DNA of 64,000 nucleotides from Natronosalvus caseinilyticus (GCF_017357105.1 NZ_CP071596.1:2976001-3040000); one strand, 5' to 3'; shown: positions 42,796 through 52,651, counted from the first letter of the stretch. The notes: generated by a model not told the origin, from the letters alone. A program made the numbers and translations.

Positions 42796-43720
42796 GTGTT
42801 TAGACGCTAGTAATATTGCCTCTATGTCGGGATTTCTAGGAAATGAAGCGAGCACGGTCGGATGTGCACTCTAAACTGGCCCGCTTCACCGAACGATGCG
42901 TCGAATTATCTCAAAAAGCTGTCGGAAGCGATCCGAAAGAACCCCTCAGCAAAGGAAAAGATGGCTACGCTGATTGGGTGATCGTGGCGATTCACGGCCT
43001 TCGAGAATACCTCGATCACTCCTATCGACAGTTGCTAGATGTGCTTCGGGAAATGCCCGATATCGTCGCCAAACTCGGCCTTTCACCGGATGAGCTGCCG
43101 GACTTCACGACTGTTTATGCTCGAAAACAAGAGCTCAAGATGCCAGTCTGGCGGATGCTGTTGCAGCTGTCGGCGGAACTATTCAATACCGGAGAGGTCC
43201 AGGTAATCGACTCGACCAGCATCGCTCATCGCTCGTCGTGTCATAACTACGCAAAACGTGTCAAAGGGACGTTTGAGTCAGTCAATACCACTATTCTCGT
43301 AGACTGTTCTACGCGAGCCATCCTCGATGTCCACTGTTCGATGAACCTACCACATGACACGCAGATTGCGTGGCAAGTCCTGAAAGAAATCTCAGTACCG
43401 TGGAAACTGTCGTCGCTGACAAAGGGTTTGATTGGGATGAACTCCGGCAGATGCTGCGGAACGAGGGGATTAAACCGGTAATCAAGCATCGTGAGTTCTA
43501 CTCGCTCGACGCCGCACACAATGCTCGGATTGATGATGAAACCTACCACCAACGATCTATCGTAGAATCGATATTTTTCGCGTTGCGCAAGCGTTTCGGT
43601 TCAACACTTAAGGCAAGAACGTGGTCTGGACAGTTTCGAGAACTCGTCCTAAAGGCTGCCGTCAGAAACATCGAACAATCGATCAGGGCCTAACCCGGCT
43701 GATTTCGCGCGTCTAAACAA
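42796..43720 (+). mobile_element. IS5-type insertion sequence, 925 bp, inactive
   Basis: Terminal inverted repeats GTGTTTAGACGC (42796-42807) and GCGTCTAAACAA (43709-43720), 11 of 12 matching. One transposase gene inside, frameshifted. No convincing target duplication, so the insertion is old or rearranged. Confidence 0.8.
42843..43693 (+). pseudogene. IS5-family transposase, frameshifted
   Basis: Starts at ATG 42843 (MKRARSDVHSKLARF). DDE residues: D in QVIDSTSIAHR (about 134), D in VVADKGFDWDEL, and E in QRSIVESIFFALRKRF. The frame breaks near 43383, where one base is missing (CAAGTCCTGAAAGAA); the second half continues in another frame to the stop at 43693. Otherwise full length. Confidence 0.88.
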
Positions 43721-43781
43721 GACCCACGGCGCATCTCTTGCTCTCCATTTACGGTTGTACCTGGTGTAGCCCGAAAACGGG

Positions 43782-44573
43782 TTAGCGTTCTCCAGTTTGT
43801 ACGTCGAAAGAGGCGGTAATCAGCTCGCCATCGGGCTTCGCCTGGAGGAAGAGACGGTATCCACCGGTGGTAGGGAATCGAACGGCGAATCGAACGATAC
43901 CGTCCTCTGGGTTTGTCTCTTCGGGGTGAACGTGAAGATATGCGAGGTCACCGTCTCGAAGCGCTACGAGGTGGCCGAGTGCACCGAGATACGGATCGAG
44001 ATGAGCGACGCCGCCTCCGCCCTGATGCACCTCGAACTCGATATCGACAGTCTCACCCACAGGGATCTGGTCTGATGAAAGTTCGACACTGTATCCCTGG
44101 ACTGCGGCCTCTCGTGTGGTTTGCGGACGCTCTACGTACTGAGCCGGCCCCGACGATAGTACATCTACACCGAGTGTCGTCGGCTGACCATCTACCAGGA
44201 CGTCAACGAATGCCCGGTAAACGCCGGGATCGGGAAGGACCAACTCTACTAACCACGTCCCGTCGTCGGCCAGTGTCGGATGAAGATGCTGGAAACGCGT
44301 GAGGTCACGACGGACGAGAATCAAGTGAGCAAGCTGGTCATGCGTATCTTCGAACTCCGTGACCACGCCACCATTCTCATCGTGTATCTGGTACGTCCAC
44401 TCGTGGGTTTTCCCCGGCTCCAATCGCGTCTCGGATGCCTCAAGCTGGAGTTGATCTGCGGCGACGGTTAGTCCACCTGGGTGAGCATAACTACCCGCGT
44501 CAGTGTACCCGTGAGGAGCATCGTGACCGTGGTGAGTGACTGTGGACTCCGGATCGTGATTGTCGTTATCCAT
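43782..44573 (-). CDS. His-rich two-domain beta-sandwich protein
   Basis: 263 residues from ATG 44573 (MDNDNHDPESTVTHHGHD...). The N-terminus is His-rich (HHGHDAPHGY...YAHPGG), followed by two similar beta domains. Each has an HLHP-like motif: HLILVRRDLTRFQHLHPTLADDGTW...PGVYRAFVD and HLVALRDGDLAYLHVHPEE...GGYRLFLQ. No signal peptide or TM. Homologous proteins occur near copper-handling genes in other prokaryotes (memory), so metal binding is plausible but unproven. Confidence 0.75.
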   Translation of the reverse strand: MDNDNHDPESTVTHHGHDAPHGYTDAGSYAHPGGLTVAADQLQLEASETRLEPGKTHEWTYQIHDENGGVVTEFEDTHDQLAHLILVRRDLTRFQHLHPTLADDGTWLVELVLPDPGVYRAFVDVLVDGQPTTLGVDVLSSGPAQYVERPQTTREAAVQGYSVELSSDQIPVGETVDIEFEVHQGGGGVAHLDPYLGALGHLVALRDGDLAYLHVHPEETNPEDGIVRFAVRFPTTGGYRLFLQAKPDGELITASFDVQTGER

Positions 44574-44745
44574 ACCCAATGTACGCCCGCCATCACCTAC
44601 TGTCTTGTCCTGCTCGATTATCAACCAATAGAGCCGGAAACGACGAAATCAGGTATCTTGGTGAATATACCCTCTCTATTCAGCACTGTAGAACAATCTG
44701 AACTTTGAATAGTTTCTCTGGTAACCGCGCACACCTCTGGCTGTA

Positions 44746-45450
44746 ATGACACAGCATCAGTCTGAGTCATCATCGTGGGCGAAGCGACATCGACGAGCAT
44801 TGACGACACGACATTCTCACGAAGATGTTCTCACCGACCGAGAGTTCGAGTTGTTGCTCGAAGCCTGTTCGGAGTTACCTAGCCCCCATGATTTCCAAGC
44901 GCGGTTCATCTGTTTGGTCGCAGGTCGGCTCGGACTCCGTGGGGGCGAGATTTCACATCTCAATACCGACTGGTTTGACTGGGATCGGAAGCTCCTCCAA
45001 ATTCCACAGCACGAGCCGTGTGCTTGTGGGTACTGTCGTCGCCAAGCAGCTCAGGAAGCGACCCACTGTGACGACCTCACCGAGGACAAGGCAGTAGAGG
45101 CCCGGTGGCACCCAAAGACGGTCTCGTCCGCTCGGGCGATCCCGTTCGACCCGTCGTTGCGTCTCGAATTGTGTCTCGAACGCTTCGTCAATCGTTACGA
45201 TTCATTTCCACATTCGCGCTCGACGATCAATAGGCGGGTGAACGAAGCTGCGGAGACTGCCGATCTTCGGGGGCGCGTCTACCCACACTGTTTCCGAGCA
45301 ACCGCTGCGAGCTATCACGCCTATCAAGGAGTTGCGCCAGTTCCGCTTCAGGCCTTGATGGGGTGGAGTGATTTCGCTACCGCCCAGAAATACATCCGAA
45401 TTTCCGGAACAGCGACCGCAGATGCACTCCGGCAAGCGCATCACCGATAA
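44746..45450 (+). CDS. Tyrosine recombinase (integrase), short form
   Basis: 234 residues. Catalytic set visible: R65 in LGLRGGEISHL, K124 in WHPKTV, H181 and R184 in YPHCFRATA, W207 in MGWSDF and Tyr216 in AQKYIRIS. The N-terminal SAM-like core-binding domain is nearly absent. A Cys cluster PCACGYC with a later Cys (residues 91-108) makes a probable zinc insert between the first Arg and the Lys. It may be the integrase of the element, but it lies 19 kb from either end. Confidence 0.85.
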   Translation: MTQHQSESSSWAKRHRRALTTRHSHEDVLTDREFELLLEACSELPSPHDFQARFICLVAGRLGLRGGEISHLNTDWFDWDRKLLQIPQHEPCACGYCRRQAAQEATHCDDLTEDKAVEARWHPKTVSSARAIPFDPSLRLELCLERFVNRYDSFPHSRSTINRRVNEAAETADLRGRVYPHCFRATAASYHAYQGVAPVPLQALMGWSDFATAQKYIRISGTATADALRQAHHR

Positions 45451-45479
45451 CTAACAGTTTACTTCCGATTCTTGGAGCG

Positions 45480-45515
45480 TCTGCTGCATACAGGGCGCGA
45501 ATGTCGCATTTGATG
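45480..45515. repeat. Dispersed repeat, right-end fragment
   Basis: TGCTGCATACAGGGCGCGAA then TGTCGCATTTGATGC, matching the ends at 54556 and 58144. Confidence 0.55.
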
Positions 45516-45614
45516 CGTCGAACAAACGGGGACTGTTCAATCTCGATCAGACTGGTTCGAAAAGATATAATATCTCAACTTCAGAAATCGGTAGAGTAAA
45601 CCAATTATAGTATT

Positions 45615-48053
45615 ATGGAGTCATCAATGAGCCTTTTCGGACGACACTCCATAAACGAGGTGATAGGAGGAGTCACCCGAGCGTTGATTCCTGCTAACAC
45701 CGAAAACGAGATTCACCAACGAGTTTGCGAGCAGTTCGCCGCATCTGAGCTGTACGCCTTTGCATGGATTGGACGCTATAATCCAGAGGAAGAGGGGGTA
45801 ATTCCGGCGGGGGCCGCCGGAATTGCAGAGAATACGCTCGATGGAATGCTTGACATAGGGGAATCACCTCCACAGAAACTGGCAAACGAAGCAGCGCGCA
45901 CACGGGAGGTCACGGTCAGACAGAATCTCGTTGACGACCCACCTTGCGAGAATTGGCGCGACCACGCCCTCAAATACGACTACCAAACGTGTGCGTTCAT
46001 CCCCCTCGTTTACGAAGAGACGCTATACGGCGTCTTGCATCTGGCCACCAACCGGTCGCAAGGATTCGGGACGGCTGAACGAGAATCGCTCACAGAGTTA
46101 GGAGTGACAATCGCATACGCCGTCGAAATTGCGGAGTCGCCCGCGAATACTGATAGCACCGAACACAAAGATTCGGAGACAGAGTTGACAAGAGTGACCG
46201 CTGAGCCTGAACAGGAGCGGCGGCTTTACGAGACCATTATCACCAGTACTCCCGACCTCGTCTACGCGTTCAACCTCGACTACCGCTTCATATTTGCAAA
46301 CGAGGCACTGCTGGAAATGTGGGGCCAGACCCTCGAAGAGTCCATAGGAAAGACCCTGCTGGAAATTGGCTATGAGCCGTGGCACGCTGAGATGCACAAG
46401 CGCGAGATCGATCAGGTCGTGGAGACAAAAGAACCCATCCGTGGCGAGGTAGCGTTCGAACATGCCGAACTCGGCCACCGAATCTATGACTACATCTTCG
46501 CACCGGTCCTCAACGATGAGGGGGAAGTCGAAGCCATCGCCGGGACAACGCGTGATATCACCGACCATAAGAAAGCCGAGGAGGCGCTTCAGAAAAGCAA
46601 GGAGCGATTCCGAGCGTTGGTCAACGCCAGCTCGGATGTCGTATATCGGATGAGTCCCGATTGGAGCGAAATGCACCATCTCGAAGGCCGGGACTTCATC
46701 GCCGATACACACGAATCGACCAGCGATTGGCTCGACAAATACATTCACTCGGACGATATGGAGCGTGTCAAGAAGGCTATCAACGAAGCGATCCGGACCA
46801 AGAGCGCCTTCGAACTGGAACACCGGGTAGAGCAGGTCGATGGAAGCCTGGGCTGGACGTTCTCGCGTGCGGTACCGATGCTGGATGATGACGGAAATAT
46901 CGTCGAATGGATCGGTATGGCGAGCGACATCACCGAGCAGAAGAATCGCGAACGAGAACTCGAACGAGCACTGGACTTGCTCGAGAAGACCGAGCGCATC
47001 GCAGACGTCGGCGGCTGGGAGATCGACGTGGAGACACAGGACGTGTTCTGGACCGACCACATCTTCGAGGTTCTGGAGGTGGACGCCGACGAGGAACCGC
47101 CGCTGGAGGAAGCAATCGACATGTACCACGAGGACGACCAGCCGATCGTCCAGGAAGCCGTCGAGAATGCGCTCGACTCTGGTGAGTCCTTCGACGTGGA
47201 GGCACGGATCCGAACGGACAGTGACGACGTGCGCTGGCTTCGACTCCAGGGCGTACCGGAGACCGTCGACGGTGAGATTATTTCATTACGAGGGGCTGTC
47301 CAAGACATCACCGAACGCAGGCAGCGCGAGCGACGGTTAGAGGAGGTGGTCGAGAAACTCGAGGAGTCCAACGAACGCCTCGAACAGTTCGCCTATGCTG
47401 CCTCCCACGACCTCCAGGAGCCACTACGGATGGTTTCAAGCTACCTCCAGTTGCTCGAGCACCGCTACGCCGACAGCCTCGACGAAGACGCCCAGGAGTT
47501 CATCGCGTTCGCCGTCGACGGCGCCGACCGAATGCGAGCGATGATTGACGGTCTCCTCGAGTACTCCCGTGTCGACACTCGCGGAGAGTCCCTCGAACCG
47601 GTCGACCTCGACAGCGTATTCTCGGACGTCTATCAGGACCTCCATGTGAAAATCGAGGAGCACGATGCCGAGATCACTGCCGAAGGGCTCCCTCACGTCA
47701 TAGGCGACGCCGAGCAACTCCGCCAGCTCTTCCAGAATCTGCTGGACAACGCGATCGAGTATAGCGGCGACCTCCCGCCGCGAGTGCACGTCTCCGTCGA
47801 GCAGACTGACAACGGCGACGAGCGGGTGATCTCGGTCAGTGACGGGGGGATCGGCATCGACCCGGAGCAGGCCGACCGGGTGTTCGAGGTATTCGAGAGC
47901 CTTCACAGCCAGGACGAGTACGATGGAACTGGCATCGGCCTCGCACTGTGCGAGCGAATCGTCGAGCGCCACGGCGGTGACATCTGGGTCGAATCCGAAC
48001 CCGGGGAGGGCGCGACCTTCTCATTTACGCTTCCAGCCGTACGCAGTCCATGA
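45615..48053 (+). CDS. GAF-PAS-PAS-PAS sensor histidine kinase
   Basis: 812 residues. GAF domain at about 15-170, PAS 1 around 205-325 (YETIITSTPDLVYAFNLDYRFIFANEALLEMWG), PAS 2 around 330-450 (RFRALVNASSDVVYRMSPDWSEM), and PAS 3 around 460-575 (TERIADVGGWEIDVETQDVFWTDHIFEVL). HisKA has H598 in FAYAASHDLQEP, then HATPase with N box QNLLDNAIEYSG and G boxes DGGIGI and GTGIGLAL. No TM segment, so it senses a cytosolic signal. No response regulator is adjacent; the HalX regulator 10 kb away is a candidate. A palindrome AGATATAATATCT lies at 45563-45575 upstream. Confidence 0.95.
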   Translation: MESSMSLFGRHSINEVIGGVTRALIPANTENEIHQRVCEQFAASELYAFAWIGRYNPEEEGVIPAGAAGIAENTLDGMLDIGESPPQKLANEAARTREVTVRQNLVDDPPCENWRDHALKYDYQTCAFIPLVYEETLYGVLHLATNRSQGFGTAERESLTELGVTIAYAVEIAESPANTDSTEHKDSETELTRVTAEPEQERRLYETIITSTPDLVYAFNLDYRFIFANEALLEMWGQTLEESIGKTLLEIGYEPWHAEMHKREIDQVVETKEPIRGEVAFEHAELGHRIYDYIFAPVLNDEGEVEAIAGTTRDITDHKKAEEALQKSKERFRALVNASSDVVYRMSPDWSEMHHLEGRDFIADTHESTSDWLDKYIHSDDMERVKKAINEAIRTKSAFELEHRVEQVDGSLGWTFSRAVPMLDDDGNIVEWIGMASDITEQKNRERELERALDLLEKTERIADVGGWEIDVETQDVFWTDHIFEVLEVDADEEPPLEEAIDMYHEDDQPIVQEAVENALDSGESFDVEARIRTDSDDVRWLRLQGVPETVDGEIISLRGAVQDITERRQRERRLEEVVEKLEESNERLEQFAYAASHDLQEPLRMVSSYLQLLEHRYADSLDEDAQEFIAFAVDGADRMRAMIDGLLEYSRVDTRGESLEPVDLDSVFSDVYQDLHVKIEEHDAEITAEGLPHVIGDAEQLRQLFQNLLDNAIEYSGDLPPRVHVSVEQTDNGDERVISVSDGGIGIDPEQADRVFEVFESLHSQDEYDGTGIGLALCERIVERHGGDIWVESEPGEGATFSFTLPAVRSP

Positions 48054-48107
48054 ACTTGATATTGGTATTACGCTCGCCTGTTCAAAATGATCTGCTGCAT
48101 GCATCCT

Positions 48108-48341
48108 CTGTATTTTGCTCTGTAGGACCACTAGACTGCGGCGACTTTGGAGCAATTGGGGCTGGTTAATCGCGATAGGATCTGACCGAATATATCCTGG
48201 ATAATGATAGCTGGATGGACAGATTCCTGCAAAATCAAGAGACTGCGATGAATTTCAGATACTAGCCAAGTGGTTGACTGTTCTCCGATGATATTAGGCT
48301 GATCTCAGCGCCGTCTCGCGATCCTACAGAGCACTGTATTT
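48108..48341. mobile_element. MITE (218 bp) with 8-bp target duplication
   Basis: The MITE spans 48116-48333, starting TGCTCTGTAGGACCACTAGA and ending CGATCCTACAGAGCA, flanked by the perfect duplication CTGTATTT at 48108-48115 and 48334-48341. Its ends match those of the IS at 57168-58092 over 12 bp plus the subterminal CTAGACTG. No gene inside: a non-autonomous relative moved by the same transposase. Confidence 0.85.
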
Positions 48342-48429
48342 TGCACGTCGCTTTTAACACCAGTTCGATAGTTAGTCGAGCCGCTGCAAGATACAAGGCG
48401 TGGAGAGGGGTGCGGTGCGGTCCTCGAGG

Positions 48430-48800
48430 GAATGACGACGAGTACGTGTTCACACCCAAGTTCCTGGATGGGATGTTCGTCTGGAACCCGGATCGGGTCA
48501 CGGAGGTCGCCGCTTGCGAGAACACAAACCACCCTCGTCTACGACCACCTCCCCGACGGCAACCGCTGCGGCCTCGGCATCGTGGACGATTCGGGCCGGC
48601 ATCTGCTGCCACGACGCTGGGACTGGGGGTTCGTGGCGGTCATCGACACCGACGCCTTGAAGGCCCGTGACTGGGCCATCTCGGTCTTCGAACAGGTTCA
48701 CACGGAGGCGACTCGGGTAGACCCCGCTGCCTGCGAGTCCCCCGCACTTGGCCCCTCGGAGGATCCGAGTACACCGACGAGCGCCGCGAGGTCGACGCTG
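48430..48800 (+). pseudogene. Fragment of an unidentified gene with a frameshift
   Basis: Two frames carry protein-like sequence in series: NDDEYVFTPKFLDGMFVWNP and on to CENTN, then TLVYDHLPDGNRCGLGIVDD and on to WDWGFVAVIDTDAL, AISVFEQVHTEATR. Removing one C from AAACCACC near 48533 joins them. There is no proper start (the upstream side is the repeat carrying the MITE) and no end. Family not recognised. Confidence 0.6.
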
Positions 48801-48978
48801 GTGAGTTCCTGCTTTGGCTCGGTGCTCATACACCACAGTGTCGTCCACGGTGGGAAAGACGTGGCGCTCCAAGAACGTGGGGAGCGCGAACTCAACAGAC
48901 CGGCGTTTGGAACACGTGTCAGCTACCACTCGGTCCGCGGGTTTCGAATAAAAAGTTACAAGACGAAGAGTAAGCGCC

Positions 48979-49542
48979 TTAGTTGTCAGCGCCGCCGCCG
49001 TTTCCGGCACCATCTTCGGTTTCGTTCCCAGCGCCGCCGCCGTTTCCGGCTCCGTTCTCCTCTTCCTCCTCGTCCTCGGCGCCTCCTGCAGCGCCTCCAG
49101 CAGCGCCGATATCCAGCTCGAGCAGGTTCAGCTCCGGATTGCGGTACGACACGGTGTCAGACGACATCGTTGCCGTATCACCTTCGCTCACTTGCGCCTC
49201 GTCTTCGTCGACGAAGATGTGCCCTAACGGGCCGCCCGAGCCGATGTTGGCCTGGATCACGTACACGTCCCAATCGTCGTCGAACTCGTCGCCGAGTGCC
49301 TCGACGAGGGTGTCTCGAGTTCCCGAGTCCATCTCGGCGAGCACCGTGAAATCGGTGTCCGGGAAGTAATCGCGACCGTGGATGACGACTTCTCCTTCCT
49401 GGAGTCCTTCACCGTTCTCGTCATCTTGCTGAGCCGCCACGTTCGTGCTGGCACCGGCACCGACAGCCAGGGCGGTTGTTGCTAACGCGCTCTTCTTCAT
49501 GAATGACCGTCTTCCGTCGTCTGGATCTCGTTCTTCTTCCAT
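48979..49542 (-). CDS. Tat-secreted acidic protein of unknown function
   Basis: 187 residues from ATG 49542. A TATA candidate (CTTATAC on the minus strand near 49594) would put the transcript start after the TTG at 49581, so the shorter form is chosen. Twin-Arg signal GRRSFMKKSALATTALAVGAGAS, a compact beta-rich middle (VVIHGRDYFPDTDFTVLAEMDSGT...SGGPLGHIFVDE), then a Gly/Asn/Glu tail with repeated GAGNGGG. The tail looks like an extracellular linker. Not recognised. Confidence 0.75.
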   Translation of the reverse strand: MEEERDPDDGRRSFMKKSALATTALAVGAGASTNVAAQQDDENGEGLQEGEVVIHGRDYFPDTDFTVLAEMDSGTRDTLVEALGDEFDDDWDVYVIQANIGSGGPLGHIFVDEDEAQVSEGDTATMSSDTVSYRNPELNLLELDIGAAGGAAGGAEDEEEEENGAGNGGGAGNETEDGAGNGGGADN

Positions 49543-50382
49543 GTCTCTCAGCCCAGTTTGGGCGGTCGATTGTTTGGCCAAGGTTTCGTATAAGTAAGTT
49601 CGTTCGTTTCACTTCTTTTCGCAAACAGTCGGTGAATAATACTCCGTGCGGACTCAAAAATGGCTGTAGCGGCGCTCTCTCGTCTATCGAATTCGATCTG
49701 TAACTGTTGATTTCTTCACCGAACCGACGGCCGCCACCGTAACGGACACATTTACACCTGAAACACACGGACAGAGAGGGGTAATGATTTCCTCGTTCGA
49801 ATCCGGGTGCTCGCTCGAGGGGTCTTGGTAGATACGGTCTCACGGAGCGTGTTCGGTAGTGTGCTCAACCCACCGTTAAATCGCAGTGTAAACCGCTCAT
49901 GCCGTCGTCCAGCGCCACTGGACCGATCCGAACCAGCAATAAGAGTCAGGTCATGGCGGGGCAATTGAACCAACTTTCTCCCCGAAACGGCTTGATTACG
50001 TGAAAGTGAACACCCGGTCCAGTACGGCGACCCTTGGGAGGCGAACGCGCTCTCGCCCCGTTTTCCATTACGAACAACGCTGGATGATCTCGTCGGGCGA
50101 ACGTTGAACGCTGTGAACGGCGAAGGCATCCGTCGTGCAATACAATTGGACAATTGATTAGAACCGAGGGTAGATCCGAATGGATAGTACCGTTCCGATG
50201 CCGTCCTCGAGGCGTCGACGATAACGTCAAACGCTCTCCGGTGGCAATGTAGTAGTTATCAAAACGCGACTACTTCGACCTACTGTTGAGGCCGCTATCT
50301 GAGCTATCAGGGTGGACGAGAACACGAGGGCAATTCCAAAGTCACCAATCGATTTATGTAAAACAGAGGCCGAAAGGTGTGT
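49543..50382. other. Gene-poor region
   Basis: 840 bp with no supportable gene on either strand; stop codons are frequent and the open frames are mutually overlapping shadows. The right end (50351-50360, GATTTATGTA) is a TATA box for the next gene at leaderless spacing. Confidence 0.6.
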
Positions 50383-50649
50383 ATGGCGACTATCCCCGTC
50401 ACCGACCGTCCCTCCATTGATGACGCCCGCGACGAACTTCAAGCCGCCGTTCCCGAGGCCGCGAAAACCCTCCGCGAGCTGCTTGAGGCCGAGGACGAAC
50501 GTGTCCGCATCCGTGCCGCTGAAGCCATCCTCGATCGTGCCGGCGTGACCAAAGCCAAGCAGACCACCACCCACGCCGCCGAGCGCGATGTCGGTGGGAA
50601 AGCCGCTGGTCCCACCTCGACGTCTTTCCTCGAGGATCTCGCCGACTGA
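50383..50649 (+). CDS. Small HEAT-like helical protein
   Basis: 88 residues from ATG 50383 (MATIPVTDRPSIDDARDEL...). A repeat-like helix RELLEAEDERVRIRAAEAILDRAG resembles one HEAT unit; such short proteins occur in phages and mobile elements next to packaging or DNA-binding genes. It is followed after 5 bp by the frameshifted zinc gene, so the two were an operon. Confidence 0.65.
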   Translation: MATIPVTDRPSIDDARDELQAAVPEAAKTLRELLEAEDERVRIRAAEAILDRAGVTKAKQTTTHAAERDVGGKAAGPTSTSFLEDLAD

Positions 50650-50654
50650 CGCAG

Positions 50655-51340
50655 ATGGGTGGCCTTGGCTCTGGCCGGTACGACTACGCGACGACGCCGA
50701 CAATCGGGGCGTGCCGCCACTTGAACATCGACCGCCTCACTGATCTGGTTACCTCTCCGGGGGAGTCGGCGACTCTGTGGTGGGGTCCTCGTGCAGATCC
50801 CGACGCTAGCGTCACCGTCCACCTCAGTCCCCCCTCGGAGGGAGACCGTGCCCCTGGATTCGACTTGCGTACGTAGTCACCGATGCCTGGACTGGCGAAC
50901 AGCGCCCCCACGAGTACCAGGTCTCACTTGAGTATACCGAGTGCCACTTTGGAGGAGCGCGCCCGTGGTTTCAGTGCCCCGGTGTCGTCGACGGTGACAC
51001 CTGTGAGCGCCGCGTGGGCAAACTCTATCGCCCGCCCCACGACGATCTCTTCCTGTGTCGCCACTGTTACGGGCTCGGGTATACGTCGAGCCGAACGTCC
51101 GGTGACGATCTGAAGCAAGCCGAGTTGCGGTTTCGACGGGCGTACGCGAAGCTCGACCCCCAGGGGCGACGTCCCCATCCGAACAACGAGACCGTTCCTC
51201 ACGTCCCCGATCGGCCAGCGGGGATGCACCACGAAACGTACGATGCGCTCGTCGCTGACCTCGAAACGGCTCGGCTCGAGTGGGAGGAAGAATGGATTAG
51301 TCGACTCCAGGCGATGACGCAGAGCCTACGCGGCGACTAA
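50655..51340 (+). pseudogene. Zinc-finger mobile-element gene, frameshifted
   Basis: Starts MGGLGSGRYDYATTPTIGAC, a widespread start in phage- and transposon-related proteins. Frame 1 ends at a TAG at 50875-50877. In the next frame the protein continues from about 50868: YVVTDAWTGEQRPHEYQVSL, then CHFGGARPWFQCPG, CRHCYGLGYTS, and ends GMHHETYDALVADLETARLE... SLRGD. One missing base near 50866 explains the break. Cys pairs point to two zinc sites. Confidence 0.8.
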
Positions 51341-51463
51341 CCAACGGTACGCAGCACACCCGAGTCGCGACCCTGTGAATCGCCGAGTAGGTGGTGGGAC
51401 CCGACTGTCGCTCCAGTGGGAGCCCCCGTACCGATTAGCTCATAATCCTGTTACTGAATGCGA

Positions 51464-51836
51464 ATGAATATGGGTGATCAGCCCATTCTCGTGATGGGGA
51501 TAACCACGGCGACGTGGACTCACTGGCGAAAGTCGTTGAGGATACCGAGAGAGACCTTTGATTTCGTCATTCATGTTGGTGGCCTCACAAATGCGTACTT
51601 AGACGGATTAGAGGCTGGTGTCCAGCAACTCTAAGCCGTCGAGGAATACCTTCGCCTCATCGAGGATCGAACGACGAACGGGTTGCTCTACATCTACGGC
51701 AACCGCGATCACACTCGAGGGTCCGACTTGCAGTACGTATACAAGCACTACGAGCTGGATGTCGGGACGCGGGTCCCAATGGAGGGGGCAGTCACCGTTG
51801 CCGGCCAGCGATTCACACAGACTCCCGCGAAGCTGG
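51464..51836 (+). pseudogene. Metallophosphoesterase remnant
   Basis: MNMGDQPILVMG should go on DNHGDVDSLAKVVEDTERE, which appears in the +1 frame after a missing G at about 51498. The first frame is then regained (TFDFVIHVGGLTNAYLDGLEAG, where the motif Asp of VGD has become Gly), hits a TAA at 51632-51634, and continues LRLIEDRTTNGLLYIYGNRDHTRG with the NRDH signature. At least two frameshifts, one stop and an active-site change: dead. Confidence 0.75.
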
Positions 51837-52001
51837 GTTTCGACGGTATTCTGGTCATCCACGAACTCGCTCACTTCCAAGAGGTGAATCACACGGATGC
51901 CTTCTGGGCGCTCGTCGCCGAGCATGACCCCGAGTACGCCACCCACGGAGTGGCTCAAAGAGCACAGTACACAGCTGATCTTCTCGCCTGAGGATCTGTA
52001 G
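51837..52001 (+). pseudogene. YgjP/SprT-like metallopeptidase C-terminal fragment
   Basis: Joined in frame to the phosphoesterase remnant: GFDGILVIHELAHFQEVNHTDAFWALVAEHDPEYATH shows the HELAH zinc motif and a third His ligand in NH. After a frameshift at about 51944 it ends EWLKEHSTQLIFSPEDL and a stop at 51999-52001. Only the last ~55 residues of the usual 200-plus remain. Confidence 0.7.
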
Positions 52002-52651
52002 CCCCCCTGAGGGGGAGCTGCTGAGATTCAAATTCCGGCCAATCCCAATTGCATCCTGGATGATTCGTAGTACTCTCCACCCCCACAGGGGACGTCACGT
52101 TACCTTCTCGAACGTCTGAATTGTCTTGGTGGCAGTCGAAACTAATCAACTTCGTTCCTTCTATATCTCTATCTGCTCATGAGGTTCCTCCGCCAGACTG
52201 AGCACCATAGTGACGAATGTTTCAAGCGAGTCATCTACCACGTTGTTTAGAACCCCTTTGGGTTCGAAGGATAGAGACTGCCTACTCTACCAATAGATAG
52301 CCCATTACAAACAATGATTTTACCGATGGTCTTTCTACGGAAGGGTTGCTCGATGGAAGAGCACCGTGGTGCACTCTGTCATCGCGGCGGCCAGTCGGCC
52401 TCGTGGCGTTCGAATCCCACCCCTTCCGCTATGCGGTACTTCAGGCTGAATGACCGTCAGCCGCTGGAATCGAGGTTGAGATATCATTTCGTTGTCTCAT
52501 GAGCTGGTTATTGACGTTATTGTGCGCTTTGAGCCCAGATTTGACAATCCAACACCCCTACGCGTCCGGTAACGCCTGCCGCCAGCAAGATTAGCACTCC
52601 AAAGCACCGACGGCGGTCGTCTACGGCCGGTGAGCTGCTGTCTCTGGAGTC
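52002..52651. other. Region with a tRNA-like sequence and no gene
   Basis: 650 bp between a dead metallopeptidase fragment and the convergent FemAB-like gene. Only the tRNA-like sequence at 52339-52428 stands out. Confidence 0.55.
52339..52428 (+). tRNA. Decayed or unusual tRNA-like sequence
   Basis: Acceptor GGAAGGG (52339-52345) pairs perfectly with CCCTTCC (52421-52427). A D-arm GCTC-GATGGAA-GAGC follows at the right place, and the T-loop is GTTCGAAT with stem GTGG.G/CCCAC containing one extra C. A GGCC-AGTC-GGCC hairpin looks like a long variable arm (Leu/Ser class). The anticodon arm CCGTG/CGCGG would enclose 14 nt instead of 7, so no anticodon can be read with confidence. Probably a tRNA relic. 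Confidence 0.4.

Noticed and set aside
42796-43720. Target duplication for the first IS
   Set aside because: Flanks GCGGGCC and GACCCAC do not match at any reasonable element border.
48432-49349. 305-codon plus-strand frame
   Set aside because: Its second part is antisense to the Tat-secreted protein and its first part covers the frameshifted fragment; not one gene.
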